DNA of 64,000 bases from Curtobacterium sp. MCBA15_001. Lineage in GTDB: Bacteria; Actinomycetota; Actinomycetes; Actinomycetales; Microbacteriaceae. Positions 17,523 to 25,571 of the stretch are shown piece by piece. A program made the position numbers and the translations under genes. The notes under the pieces were generated by a model, which ran no database searches, was not told where the DNA came from, and saw only the letters and a program-made list of their open reading frames with translations. Within the stretch, counting starts at the first letter, position 1, and the number at the start of each line of letters is the position of its first letter. The stretch lies in the NCBI RefSeq assembly GCF_001864835.1, contig NZ_MJGI01000022.1, forward strand, positions 40,981 through 104,980, given 5' to 3'.

Positions 17523-19543
17523 CAGCTCCGCGCCTCGGCGGCCGCTCGGTGCGCGCGGCGCAGTTCCCAGAGGTGCCGCGGTCGGAGGCCCGGCAGGTAG
17601 GCGCCTGCCAGCGCCCGCGCGACCCGGGGCACGTGCAGCGGCGTCGGGACGACGAGCCAGAGCGGTTCGTGCTGTGCGCCGAACTTCTCCTTGAACCGCT
17701 GCAGCGAGCGGAAGCCGTACGCGGGTTCGAGCACGCGGGCGAGCAGTCGTGATCCGCGGTCGAGCACGGCGTGGGACGCGGGGTCGTGCGCGGCGAGCGG
17801 CGTACCGGACAGGCTCAGCGTGGACAGGCCGGCTTCGCGCGCACGGATCGCGGTGCGGGCGATCAGGAACTCGACCACGCCGGGCATCCCGCCCTCGCCG
17901 CGGCGCATCACGTCGAGCGTGTAGCCCGTCAGCGTGCCGCAGGAGTACACGGGGAGCCAGCTCGTCACCGCGGTCACCCGGCCCGACGCGTCGATCGCCA
18001 GCGCGAGGCGCACGTCCGGGTCGTCGAGCTCGCGGAACCCGCCGAGGGTGAACCCCATCTCCGGCAGGCGACGGTCGGCCGCCCAGCGGGTGCAGATCAG
18101 TTCCACCTCGGCTCGCTGTCCGGCGTCGAGCTGTCCGAAGCGCGTCCACTCGTCGCGGACCCCCTCGCGGTCGGCACGGTTCGACGCGGTGCGCAGGTCC
18201 TGCCGCCGCTTGCCGCGCAGGTCGAAGGTGGTGACGTCGAGCACGGCCTCCACACCGACGGGCAGGGCGGTCCACCCCTCGGGCGCCAGGATGGCGCGGA
18301 CCGGGTCGTGCACGCTCGTGAAGGCCGGGATCCAGCCGTTCTCGGCGCAGTGCGCGGCGAAGGCCGCGATGACGGCGGCGCGGTCGTCGGCCCCGCAGAC
18401 CGGGTCCGACACCGTGAGGGCGACGTCGCCGCGCACCCGGTACGCGACGGCCCCGAGGCCGTCCGGGTGCGACCACACCGCGTTGCCGCGCCAGGTGCCC
18501 ATGTGGCCGAGTGACCCCGCGTCCCCGCCGCGGAGCATCGCGAGCAGGTCGGCGGACCCGGTGGCGGCGCGGAACGGCGCGCGCACGAGTCGTCCCCGCA
18601 GGACCAGGATCGCGAGCAGCACGGCAGCGGGCACCAGCCAGGCGCCGAGCAGCGTCACCTGCCACTCGACCTCGTCCAGCCCGAGTCCCTGCCACTGCAC
18701 GGCGGCGTCGGTCACGGGTTCGATCAGGAACGCGTCTGCCAGCACCGCCGTCAGGACCACGAGCACGCCGACCGCCACCACGATCCCGGCACGGCGACCG
18801 CGGTGCACGAGCCACGCCGCGACCAGCAGCAGCACCCCGACCAGCACGACGGCGCGGTCGCTCATCGCGTCGGCGAACGGCGAGAGCACGCCGTCCGGGT
18901 CCGGCACGACCAGGGTGACGAGGGAACCGCCGCCCAGGGCGACGAGCGTGGCCACGACGACGGTGCGCGGGGTCAGCTGGTCGCGGGACACCGGACGGGA
19001 GGCCCGGTGCACCACGAGCGCACCGGCTGCAGTCCCGAGCAGCGCGGCGAGGGCCCGGGTGACGTCCGACCCGTGCCCGGCGAACAGCAGGAGCGTCAGG
19101 GTCACGGTCCACAGGACGGTCCGGACCCGCCACCGGCGCTGGGCGGGCATGCCCGCCGAGGCGGCGGCGAACAGGGCGACTGCGACGACCGACGGGGCGA
19201 GCAGGGGCTGGCCGTGGACCTCCTCCGCGTGCGCCTCACCGAGCGCGGTGCCCACGGTCACGGCGAGCTGGGTGCCGAGCACGGCCGCCGTCGGTACGAG
19301 GACACCGAGCAGGGCGGTCCGCACCGATCCGAGCGAGCGCTCGGCGACGGCTGCGGCGAGCACGGTCGCGACGAGCGCCAGGCACGCGACCGGCGGGTGG
19401 TGCGGGAAGTCCGGCTCGGCGTGGGTGAGCCGCGCGGCGACGACCAGGACGAGGAGCACGCCCGTCACGACGAGGGTCACCGGCCAGCGACGGAGCCGTA
19501 CGAGTTCGAGACGGAGCCGGGCGAGCGCGGGACGGATGGGCAC
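17522..19543 (-). CDS. MprF-like membrane protein with DUF2156 domain
   Basis: The 673-residue protein has about nine N-terminal membrane helices and a cytosolic C-terminal GNAT-like DUF2156 domain (from about residue 330, with MGTWRGNAVWSHPDGLGAVAYRV and SLQRFKEKFGA). This is the layout of phosphatidylglycerol lysyltransferases, which put Lys from Lys-tRNA on lipid and lower the surface charge. The GTG at 19543 is chosen; ATG at 19615 would add 24 residues. The two-component genes upstream suggest induction by envelope stress. Whether it is a true lysyltransferase cannot be seen here. Confidence 0.82.
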   Translation of the reverse strand: MPIRPALARLRLELVRLRRWPVTLVVTGVLLVLVVAARLTHAEPDFPHHPPVACLALVATVLAAAVAERSLGSVRTALLGVLVPTAAVLGTQLAVTVGTALGEAHAEEVHGQPLLAPSVVAVALFAAASAGMPAQRRWRVRTVLWTVTLTLLLFAGHGSDVTRALAALLGTAAGALVVHRASRPVSRDQLTPRTVVVATLVALGGGSLVTLVVPDPDGVLSPFADAMSDRAVVLVGVLLLVAAWLVHRGRRAGIVVAVGVLVVLTAVLADAFLIEPVTDAAVQWQGLGLDEVEWQVTLLGAWLVPAAVLLAILVLRGRLVRAPFRAATGSADLLAMLRGGDAGSLGHMGTWRGNAVWSHPDGLGAVAYRVRGDVALTVSDPVCGADDRAAVIAAFAAHCAENGWIPAFTSVHDPVRAILAPEGWTALPVGVEAVLDVTTFDLRGKRRQDLRTASNRADREGVRDEWTRFGQLDAGQRAEVELICTRWAADRRLPEMGFTLGGFRELDDPDVRLALAIDASGRVTAVTSWLPVYSCGTLTGYTLDVMRRGEGGMPGVVEFLIARTAIRAREAGLSTLSLSGTPLAAHDPASHAVLDRGSRLLARVLEPAYGFRSLQRFKEKFGAQHEPLWLVVPTPLHVPRVARALAGAYLPGLRPRHLWELRRAHRAAAEARS

Positions 19544-19641
19544 GGTCTCACTACAGCGCGTCCGCGAGCCGGCGGCATCGACCAGGGGGGTGAACCACGA
19601 TGGCCGGTCGGCCATGTCGGGGTGGCCGCAGGGAGGATGTC

Positions 19642-20826
19642 TCACGGACTCGGCGGGAGGTGCTCGACGGGCAGGCGCAGGTGGAGCGCGAACCCGCCGT
19701 CCGGGGTCGGACCGCTCTCGAGCAGGCCACCGAGCAGCGACGCGCGTTCCGCGAGCCCGATCAGACCCAGGCCGGAGCCGGGCAGCTCGAGCCGCTCGGA
19801 CGTCGGCGGGCCGTTCACGACACGGACCAGCACGACCCCGTCGACGACCTCGCCCGACACCCGCACCGCGGCACCGGGGGCGTGCTTGCGGACGTTCGTC
19901 AGCGCCTCCTGCACGAAGCGGTAGACCGCACGCTGCACCGGCTGCGCGAGCGTCTCCGGCAGGGCGACGGTGCTCGCGGTGTCCAGGCCCGACGCCGCCA
20001 CCAGCCGTTCGAGGTCGGCCAGCACCGGCTGCGGCGCGATCTCGCGGTCGGTGCCGCCCGCGGCGCGGAGCACCTGGACCATCTCGCGCAGCTCCTGCAG
20101 CGTGACGACGCAGAGCTGCCGGATCGTCCGGGCGAAGCCGCGCTCCGCCTCGTCCCGACCGGCCATCTGCATCCCGCCGGCCTGCACGGCGATGAGCGTC
20201 ACCTGGTGCGAGACCACGTCGTGCATCTCGCGCGCCAGCAGGGCCCGCTCGCGGGACAGCGCCACGGCCGCGGCCTGTCGACGCTCCTCGGCGCGAGCGG
20301 TGTCCCGTTCTGCCAGTCGCTCGGTCAGCCGGTGCCGTGTCTGCGCGAGCAGCCCGATCGACAGGGGGCCGAGGGCGAAGATCAGCGCGTAGATGATCGA
20401 GACGATGACGTCCTCGAGGTTCTGCGGCGGACCGACGAACCCGCCGAAGCCGACGAACTCGACCACGGCTGCCAGGAGCATCACCCACCGTCGTTCGGTG
20501 CGCTGCCCGATCGTGAACAGCGCCACGACCGAGGCCACCACCGCGGAGCCGATGAACAGCCCCGGCACGGTGAGCGCGAACGCCGTGACGGGCAGCCGTC
20601 GACGCAGGAGCAGGGCCGCGGCGGCGAGCAGGGACATCGCGGTCTCGAAGGTCGTCGCACCCGAGATGTCGAGCACTGCGTCGCCGACGGCGGCGGCGAC
20701 GAAGAACGCGTCGACCAGCCACCACGGCGGTCGGTGACCCCGGATCCAGACGAAGCCGGCGTCGACGACGTCGTCGAGCCTCCTGTCCGTCGACCGGAGC
20801 AGGTGCGCGAGGCGGGAGCTACGCAC
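19642..20826 (-). CDS. Histidine kinase, NarL/LiaS type
   Basis: The 394-residue sensor has membrane helices in residues 35-165 with almost no external domain. A short coiled coil follows, then a HisKA_3 dimerisation box (REMHDVVSHQ, phospho-His202) and an HATPase_c domain (FVQEALTNVRKHAPG, GSGLGLIGLAERA). Intramembrane-sensing kinases of this kind answer cell-envelope stress. The gene overlaps the response-regulator gene by 8 nt and precedes the MprF-like gene by 98 nt. Confidence 0.92.
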   Translation of the reverse strand: MRSSRLAHLLRSTDRRLDDVVDAGFVWIRGHRPPWWLVDAFFVAAAVGDAVLDISGATTFETAMSLLAAAALLLRRRLPVTAFALTVPGLFIGSAVVASVVALFTIGQRTERRWVMLLAAVVEFVGFGGFVGPPQNLEDVIVSIIYALIFALGPLSIGLLAQTRHRLTERLAERDTARAEERRQAAAVALSRERALLAREMHDVVSHQVTLIAVQAGGMQMAGRDEAERGFARTIRQLCVVTLQELREMVQVLRAAGGTDREIAPQPVLADLERLVAASGLDTASTVALPETLAQPVQRAVYRFVQEALTNVRKHAPGAAVRVSGEVVDGVVLVRVVNGPPTSERLELPGSGLGLIGLAERASLLGGLLESGPTPDGGFALHLRLPVEHLPPSP

Positions 20827-21454
20827 GGAGCAGCCCGGCCGCGGCCGCGCGCAGGGCGAGCTGGACGCGACTGGCGACGCCGAACGCCGCGAGCAGGGCG
20901 CGGACGTCCTCCTTCACCGTGCCCGTGCTGACCCCGAGCCGAGCGCCGATCTCGGGGTTGCTGACCCCGTCGGCGACGAGCTGCAGGACCGCGCGCTCCC
21001 GGTCGGTCATCGGCGGGGCCTCGGCCGCGGTGACGGACGGGGCGAAGAGCCGCGCACGGTCGAGCTCGGACGCCAGGACGACGCCGCCGGCTGCCAGGAC
21101 TCTCACGTACTGCGCGAGCCCCTCGGGGTCGGTGTCCTTGAGCAGGAACCCCGCTGCCCCGAGCTCCATCGCGCGGCCGAGGTGCTCGGCGGCGTCGAAC
21201 GTCGTCAACATCGCGACGGCAGGGGGTTCGGGCAGGGCCGTGATCGTGCCGAGCAGGTCGAGGCCGTCGATCCGCGGCATGCGGACGTCGAGCAGCACGA
21301 CGTCGGGGCGGTGGGCGGTCACGGTGGCGATCGCGTCGACGTCCGAGGTCGTCGCCACCACCTCGATGTCGGGCGCCGCGCCGAGGATCAGCTCGAAGCC
21401 GTACCGGACCAGCGCTTCGTCGTCGACGATCACCACGGAGATCACGGGGCACAT
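20819..21454 (-). CDS. NarL-family response regulator
   Basis: The 211-residue protein has a receiver domain (acidic VDDE near residue 11, phospho-Asp56 in LLDVRMP, conserved Lys in FLLKD). It ends in a LuxR-type helix-turn-helix (MTDRERAVLQLVADGVSNPEIG ... GTVKEDV). The ATG at 21454 has GAGGAG 10 nt upstream; GTG at 21445 is an alternative. It heads the operon and should receive phosphate from the kinase encoded next. It probably controls this envelope operon. Confidence 0.93.
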   Translation of the reverse strand: MCPVISVVIVDDEALVRYGFELILGAAPDIEVVATTSDVDAIATVTAHRPDVVLLDVRMPRIDGLDLLGTITALPEPPAVAMLTTFDAAEHLGRAMELGAAGFLLKDTDPEGLAQYVRVLAAGGVVLASELDRARLFAPSVTAAEAPPMTDRERAVLQLVADGVSNPEIGARLGVSTGTVKEDVRALLAAFGVASRVQLALRAAAAGLLRA

Positions 21455-21502
21455 CCTGGCATGGCTCCTCGCGGACACATCGACGTGTTGCTCAGGGATC
21501 GC

Positions 21503-21508
21503 TACTGT
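21503..21508 (+). promoter_or_regulatory. -10 box of gntR promoter
   Basis: TACTGT lies 7 nt upstream of the shared operator, so the operator would cover the transcription start. Confidence 0.4.
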
Positions 21509-21514
21509 GATGGG

Positions 21515-21537
21515 ACTGGTCATGTCCGCACAGGACC
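21515..21537 (+). promoter_or_regulatory. GntR operator candidate, copy 1
   Basis: This 23-nt stretch begins ACTGGTCATG and ends ACAGGACC. It matches the copy at 23166-23188 in 21 of 23 positions. It lies between the -10 box and start of gntR, so it fits autoregulation. Confidence 0.65.
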
Positions 21538-21580
21538 ACCCGGCCGACCACTGCAGACCCCGACGGAGCACGAGGAGACG

Positions 21581-22315
21581 ATGACGAGCCGCATCACCGA
21601 AGGCGCCGAGCCGAAGCACCAGCAGCTGCGTCGGATCCTGCTCGACCTGGCGACCGTGCGGCTGGCTCCCGGAGCGGCGATCCCGTCCGAACGCCAGCTC
21701 ATCGCGGAGTACGGCGTCTCACGGATCACCGTGCGCGAGGCCCTGGGGCAGCTCGTGAACGAGGGCTACCTGGAGCGCGTCCGCGGCAAGGGTACCTTCG
21801 TCGCGCACCGCCCGGTCCAGTCGACCCTGCACCTGGCGTCGTTCACCGAGGAGATGCGTGCGATGGGTCACGTGCCGACCACGGTCGTCCTGGTGCGCGA
21901 GGAACGCATCCCGCCGCCCGACACGGCCGCGGCGCTGCGGCTGGGGGAGACGGACACGGCGATCCACCTGAAGCGGCTGCGCATGGCCGACGGGGCGCCG
22001 GTCTCGATCGACGACGCGTGGCTCGTCGCGGACGTGTTCCCCGGGCTGCTCGACCAGGACCTGTCCGGGTCGGTGTACTCGATCGTGGCGAACGTGTACG
22101 GCATGCCCATCGACCGGGCGCAGCAGACCGTCGCCGCCAAGCCCGCGGCCGACGACGTCGCGACGCTGCTCGGCACGAAGACGGGCGCTCCCGTGCTCGA
22201 GTTCGACCGGGTGTCGTACTCGGGGGACCGGCCCGTCGAGCACGCGATGTCCTGGTACCGCTCGGACCGCTACCGCGTGCAGATGGAGGTCACGGCGACC
22301 CGCGCCGTCGCGTAG
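21581..22315 (+). CDS. GntR/HutC regulator (DasR/NagR-like)
   Basis: The 244-residue protein has an N-terminal GntR winged helix (PSERQLIAEYGVSRITVREAL, about residues 30-50) and a C-terminal UTRA sensor domain. Members such as DasR and NagR answer N-acetylglucosamine-derived phosphates and control PTS uptake genes. A 23-nt sequence is shared between this promoter and the PTS permease promoter 1.6 kb away, which supports that role. The ATG has GAGGAG 3 nt upstream of a short spacer. It ends at a hairpin shared with the convergent PTS gene. Confidence 0.88.
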   Translation: MTSRITEGAEPKHQQLRRILLDLATVRLAPGAAIPSERQLIAEYGVSRITVREALGQLVNEGYLERVRGKGTFVAHRPVQSTLHLASFTEEMRAMGHVPTTVVLVREERIPPPDTAAALRLGETDTAIHLKRLRMADGAPVSIDDAWLVADVFPGLLDQDLSGSVYSIVANVYGMPIDRAQQTVAAKPAADDVATLLGTKTGAPVLEFDRVSYSGDRPVEHAMSWYRSDRYRVQMEVTATRAVA

Positions 22316-22332
22316 CGCCGTGCCGCCGCACC

Positions 22333-22385
22333 CGCGAAAGCGACAGTTCGCCGCGGGACGTCGGCGGAGAACTGTCGCTTTCGCG
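22333..22385. terminator. Bidirectional hairpin between gntR and PTS EIIA
   Basis: Arms at 22333-22349 and 22369-22385 form a perfect 17-bp stem, with four more pairs possible inside. The outer arm CGCGAAAGCGACAG is the same word that is repeated five times near 41.7 kb. It lies between two convergent genes and should stop both transcripts. Confidence 0.75.
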
Positions 22386-22412
22386 AGGGGATGTGCGACG
22401 GCGGGGCCGGCG

Positions 22413-22865
22413 TCACACCGTGTAGAGCGTGTCCCCGTCGGCCAGGGTCGAGCCGACCGTGTCCTGCGCGACCGAGTCCGGCGCAGACCCGAGCACCACG
22501 ACCGGGCAGACGGGCGAGTACCCGGCCTCGGTGATGGTCGCCGGGGTGAACCGGACGACGGGGTCTCCGGCGTTGACGGGGTCACCCTCGGCGGCGAGCA
22601 GCTCGAAGCCGGCGCCCGCCATCTTCACCGTGTCGATGCCGACGTGCACGAGCACGTCCGTCCCCGCCGCACCCTGCAGCGCGAACGCGTGCGGGTGCAG
22701 CTTGACGATGGTGCCGTCGACCGGGGCCACCGCGGTCACGGAGCCCGCGACACCGGTCGGGTCGACCGCGACCCCGGCGCCCACGAGCTGCTCGGCGAAC
22801 ACCGGGTCCGGCACGTCGGCCAGTGCGACGACCGGACCGGCGAACGGCGTGCGGACCGCCGTCAC
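22413..22865 (-). CDS. PTS glucose-family EIIA component
   Basis: The 150-residue cytosolic protein has the EIIA(Glc) fold signatures: His in PHAF (equivalent of His75) and the phospho-His in VLVHVGIDTVKM (equivalent of His90). It takes phosphate from HPr and hands it to EIIB. GTG start overlaps the EIIB stop by 4 nt (GTGA), so EIIB and EIIA are coupled. HPr and enzyme I are not in this window. Confidence 0.93.
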   Translation of the reverse strand: MTAVRTPFAGPVVALADVPDPVFAEQLVGAGVAVDPTGVAGSVTAVAPVDGTIVKLHPHAFALQGAAGTDVLVHVGIDTVKMAGAGFELLAAEGDPVNAGDPVVRFTPATITEAGYSPVCPVVVLGSAPDSVAQDTVGSTLADGDTLYTV

Positions 22866-23098
22866 AGTTCGTCCTGGATGTCCTGCGCGAGGTTGTCGGC
22901 GACCGGGCCGACGATGACCTGCCAGCCGGTGCCGCCACCGACGACGGCCTGGGCGCCCGCCGTCTTCAGCGCGTCCTTGTCCACCAGGTCGCCGTCCTCC
23001 ACCTCGACGCGGAGGCGCGTGATGCAGCCCTCGACCTCTTCGATGTTGGCGGCGCCACCGAGTGCGGCGATGATGTCGGCTGCCTTGATGTCGGCCAT
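22862..23098 (-). CDS. PTS glucose/GlcNAc-family EIIB component
   Basis: The 78-residue protein is a stand-alone EIIB with the phospho-Cys in EVEGCITRLRVEV and the usual C-terminal GPVADNLAQDI. It passes phosphate from EIIA to the sugar in the EIIC channel. A strong GAGGAGG site precedes the ATG. It is divergent from EIIC, an uncommon split, since many actinobacteria encode B and C fused or adjacent. Confidence 0.93.
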   Translation of the reverse strand: MADIKAADIIAALGGAANIEEVEGCITRLRVEVEDGDLVDKDALKTAGAQAVVGGGTGWQVIVGPVADNLAQDIQDEL

Positions 23099-23132
23099 CG
23101 TGTTTCCTCCTCGTTAAGGGTGATCGCTCAGG

Positions 23133-23161
23133 TTGACATGCTTGCCGTCGTCACGGAGACT
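23133..23161 (+). promoter_or_regulatory. Promoter of PTS EIIC gene
   Basis: TTGACA at 23133-23138 is followed by a 17-nt spacer and GAGACT. The -35 box is perfect; the -10 is weak. The GntR operator copy begins 5 nt downstream. Confidence 0.5.
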
Positions 23162-23165
23162 ACGG

Positions 23166-23188
23166 ACTGGTCATGACCGGACAGGACC
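23166..23188 (+). promoter_or_regulatory. GntR operator candidate, copy 2
   Basis: ACTGGTCATGACCGG begins this 23-nt site; it contains the palindrome GGTCATGACC. It differs at two positions from the site at gntR. Placed at the transcription start of the EIIC gene, it would block that promoter and may also affect the divergent EIIB-EIIA pair. Confidence 0.65.
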
Positions 23189-23276
23189 GGACCTGGCGAC
23201 ACCGCCGAGGTTACCTGCGCCGCCCGCACGACTCAACTCACCCCGACAGCTCCACCCGATGACGAGAGGACCTCCG

Positions 23277-24545
23277 ATGAGCACTGCTGCCACCACGGAT
23301 GCGCCGGAGAAGAAGACGCCGAAGAAGCAGAGCAAGCTCTTCGCCAACGCGCAGCGGCTCGGCCGGAGTCTGCTGCTGCCGATCGCGGTCATGCCGGCCG
23401 CCGGCATCCTGCTCCGCCTCGGCCAGTCCGACATGCTCGGTGCCATCCCCGGCTTCGAGCAGGGCGCCACGATCATCGCGGCCGCGGGCAACGGTGTCTT
23501 CACCTGGCTGCCACTGCTCTTCGCGGTGGGCATCGCGATCGGCTGGGCGAAGAAGTCGGACGGCACGACGGCGCTCGCCGCGGTCGTCGGCTACATGGTC
23601 ATGTACCAGGTCTTCGCCGCCATGTCGCCGATCGTGCTCGCCGGCGTCAAGGACGCGAACGGCGACCAGGCCACGATCAACTTCGGCGTGCTCGGCGGCA
23701 TCGTGATGGGGCTCGTCTCCGCGGTCCTGTGGCAGCGGTTCCACCGCACGAAGATGCCCGACTTCCTCGGCTTCTTCTCGGGCCGCCGTCTCGTGCCGAT
23801 CCTGACCGCCGCCGCCGCGCTGGTCATCGCCGTGCTGATGTCCTTCGTCTACCGCTACTTCGACATCGCGCTGTCCGCCGCCGGCCAGGCCGTCGCCGAC
23901 AACGCCGTGATCGGCGGCGGGATCTTCGGGTTCGTCAACCGCATGCTCATCCCGGTCGGCCTGCACCAGCTGCTCAACTTCTTCCCGTGGTTCCAGCTCG
24001 GCAGCTTCACCAACGCCGCAGGCGACGTCGTCCACGGCGACATCCCGCGCTTCCTGGCGGGCGACCCGAGTGCCGGCATCTTCCAGACCGGCTTCTTCCC
24101 GATCATGATGTTCGCCCTGCCCGCCGGTGCCCTGGCGATCTGGCGCAACGCCAAGCCGCAGAACCGCAAGCTCGTCGGCGGCATCATGCTCTCCGCTGCC
24201 CTGACGTCCTTCGTGACGGGCATCACCGAACCGCTCGAGTACTCGTTCATGTTCGTGGCGTTCCCGCTCTACGTCATCCACGCCCTGCTGACGGGCACCT
24301 CGCTGGCGCTGGTCAACGCCCTCGGCATCCACGACGGCTTCTCGTTCTCCGCTGGCGCGATCGACTACGTGCTCAACTTCGGCAAAGCGGACGGGGCGAT
24401 CTGGCTCATCCCGATCGGCCTCGGCTACGCGGTCGTCTACTACTTCCTGTTCAGCTTCGTCATCAAGAAGTGGAACCTGCGGACCCCCGGCCGCGAGGAG
24501 GACACGATCGCCGAGAACACGATCGACGCGGCCACCAAGGCGTAG
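23277..24545 (+). CDS. PTS EIIC permease, N-acetylglucosamine type
   Basis: The 422-residue membrane protein has about ten helices and the EIIC(Glc) family motifs LLPIAVMPAAGILLRLG, IPVGLHQLLN and the active-site stretch FVTGITEPLEYSFMF. The wording of these motifs fits the GlcNAc (NagE) branch better than the glucose branch, and the nearby GntR regulator agrees. No fused B or A domain follows; those are encoded divergently. ATG at 23277 is chosen from the AGAGGA site upstream. Confidence 0.9.
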   Translation: MSTAATTDAPEKKTPKKQSKLFANAQRLGRSLLLPIAVMPAAGILLRLGQSDMLGAIPGFEQGATIIAAAGNGVFTWLPLLFAVGIAIGWAKKSDGTTALAAVVGYMVMYQVFAAMSPIVLAGVKDANGDQATINFGVLGGIVMGLVSAVLWQRFHRTKMPDFLGFFSGRRLVPILTAAAALVIAVLMSFVYRYFDIALSAAGQAVADNAVIGGGIFGFVNRMLIPVGLHQLLNFFPWFQLGSFTNAAGDVVHGDIPRFLAGDPSAGIFQTGFFPIMMFALPAGALAIWRNAKPQNRKLVGGIMLSAALTSFVTGITEPLEYSFMFVAFPLYVIHALLTGTSLALVNALGIHDGFSFSAGAIDYVLNFGKADGAIWLIPIGLGYAVVYYFLFSFVIKKWNLRTPGREEDTIAENTIDAATKA

Positions 24546-24564
24546 TCGCGACCGTCCACGGTCT

Positions 24565-24596
24565 GGAGGCGCGGTGCCAGCTGGCACCGCGCCTCC
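24565..24596. terminator. Perfect 32-bp palindromic terminator
   Basis: The sequence from 24565 to 24596 is a perfect palindrome, with arms GGAGGCGCGGTGCCAG and their complement, followed by CGTCTGTC. It ends the EIIC transcript 20 bp after its stop and belongs to a five-member hairpin family in this window. Confidence 0.8.
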
Positions 24597-24622
24597 CGTC
24601 TGTCACCACTCTCGTCGTGATT

Positions 24623-24659
24623 TTGACAACCGTTATCAACTAGCGCTAGCGTCGTCGAC
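24623..24659 (+). promoter_or_regulatory. Leaderless znuA promoter with Zur box
   Basis: TTGACA at 24623-24628, an 18-nt spacer, TAGCGT at 24647-24652 and ATG at 24660 make a full leaderless promoter. TGACAACCGTTATCA at 24624-24638 is an imperfect palindrome (TGA.AAC.GTT.TCA on reading both strands) of the Fur/Zur box type. It covers the -35 box, so Zur with zinc would block transcription. Confidence 0.7.
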
Positions 24660-25571
24660 ATGCAGAACCGTCGCCTCCTCGCCCTGCCCCTCGTCGTCGG
24701 CGCCGCCGCGCTCGCCCTGACGGGCTGCGCGACCTCGTCCGCGTCGTCTGCCGACAGTGGCGGGAAGGTCGCGGTCGTCGCCTCGACCAACGTGTACGGC
24801 TCGATCGTCCAGTCGATCGGCGGCGAGCACGTCAGCGTCACGAGCATCCTCGACGACCCCTCGCAGGACCCGCACTCGTTCGAGTCGAGCGCGCAGACCC
24901 AGCTCGCCGTCTCGAAGGCCGACCTGCTCATCGAGAACGGCGGCGGGTACGACGACTTCATGACCACGCTGTCGAAGTCCTCGGGCACCAAGGCCGACAC
25001 GATCAACGTCGTCAAGCTGTCCGGGCTCGACAAGGCGGGCGACTCCGAGTTCAACGAGCACGTGTTCTACAGCTACCCGACGATGGTGAAGCTCGTCGGT
25101 GACGTGACGGACCGCCTCGCCACGCTCGACAGCAAGGACGCGGACACCTTCCGCGCGAACGCCAAGGCCCTGACCACGAAGCTCCAGGACCTCGAGTCGC
25201 AGACCGATGCGGCCAAGCAGTCCGACGCGGGCACGAAGGTGGCCTACACCGAGCCGGTGCCGGGGTACCTGTTCGACGCGATGGGTCTGGAGAACGTGAC
25301 GCCCGAGGCCTTCTCCGAGGCGATCGAGGAGGGCAACGACGTCCCGCCGGCCGCGCTCAACGACACGATCAAGCTCTTCTCCGGGCACACCGCGAAGCTG
25401 CTGGCGTACAACGAGCAGACCTCGAGCCCGGAGACCGAACAGGTCAAGAAGGCGGCCGACCAGGCAGGCATCCCGGTGGTCGGTGTCACGGAGACGCTCC
25501 CGAAGGGGGAGGATTACGTCTCGTGGCAGCAGGCGAACATCGACGCGGTGAAGGCGGCACTGGCGAAGTGA
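24660..25571 (+). CDS. znuA: Zinc ABC transporter, substrate-binding lipoprotein
   Basis: The 303-residue lipoprotein has a signal peptide with lipobox LTGC (Cys near residue 23). Its cluster A-I metal-binding fold has likely zinc ligands His in DPHSFES and in FNEHVFYSYP, and Asp/Glu later on. It lacks the long His-rich loop of many ZnuA proteins. It captures Zn (possibly Mn) outside the membrane for ZnuBC. It is the first gene of a four-gene operon whose last gene is zur. Its stop overlaps the znuC GTG. Confidence 0.9.
   Translation: MQNRRLLALPLVVGAAALALTGCATSSASSADSGGKVAVVASTNVYGSIVQSIGGEHVSVTSILDDPSQDPHSFESSAQTQLAVSKADLLIENGGGYDDFMTTLSKSSGTKADTINVVKLSGLDKAGDSEFNEHVFYSYPTMVKLVGDVTDRLATLDSKDADTFRANAKALTTKLQDLESQTDAAKQSDAGTKVAYTEPVPGYLFDAMGLENVTPEAFSEAIEEGNDVPPAALNDTIKLFSGHTAKLLAYNEQTSSPETEQVKKAADQAGIPVVGVTETLPKGEDYVSWQQANIDAVKAALAK

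Noticed and set aside
21442..21462. Six-codon upstream frame overlapping the response regulator start
   Set aside because: The GAGGAG site is only 2 nt from its ATG, too close to use; it better serves the ATG at 21454.
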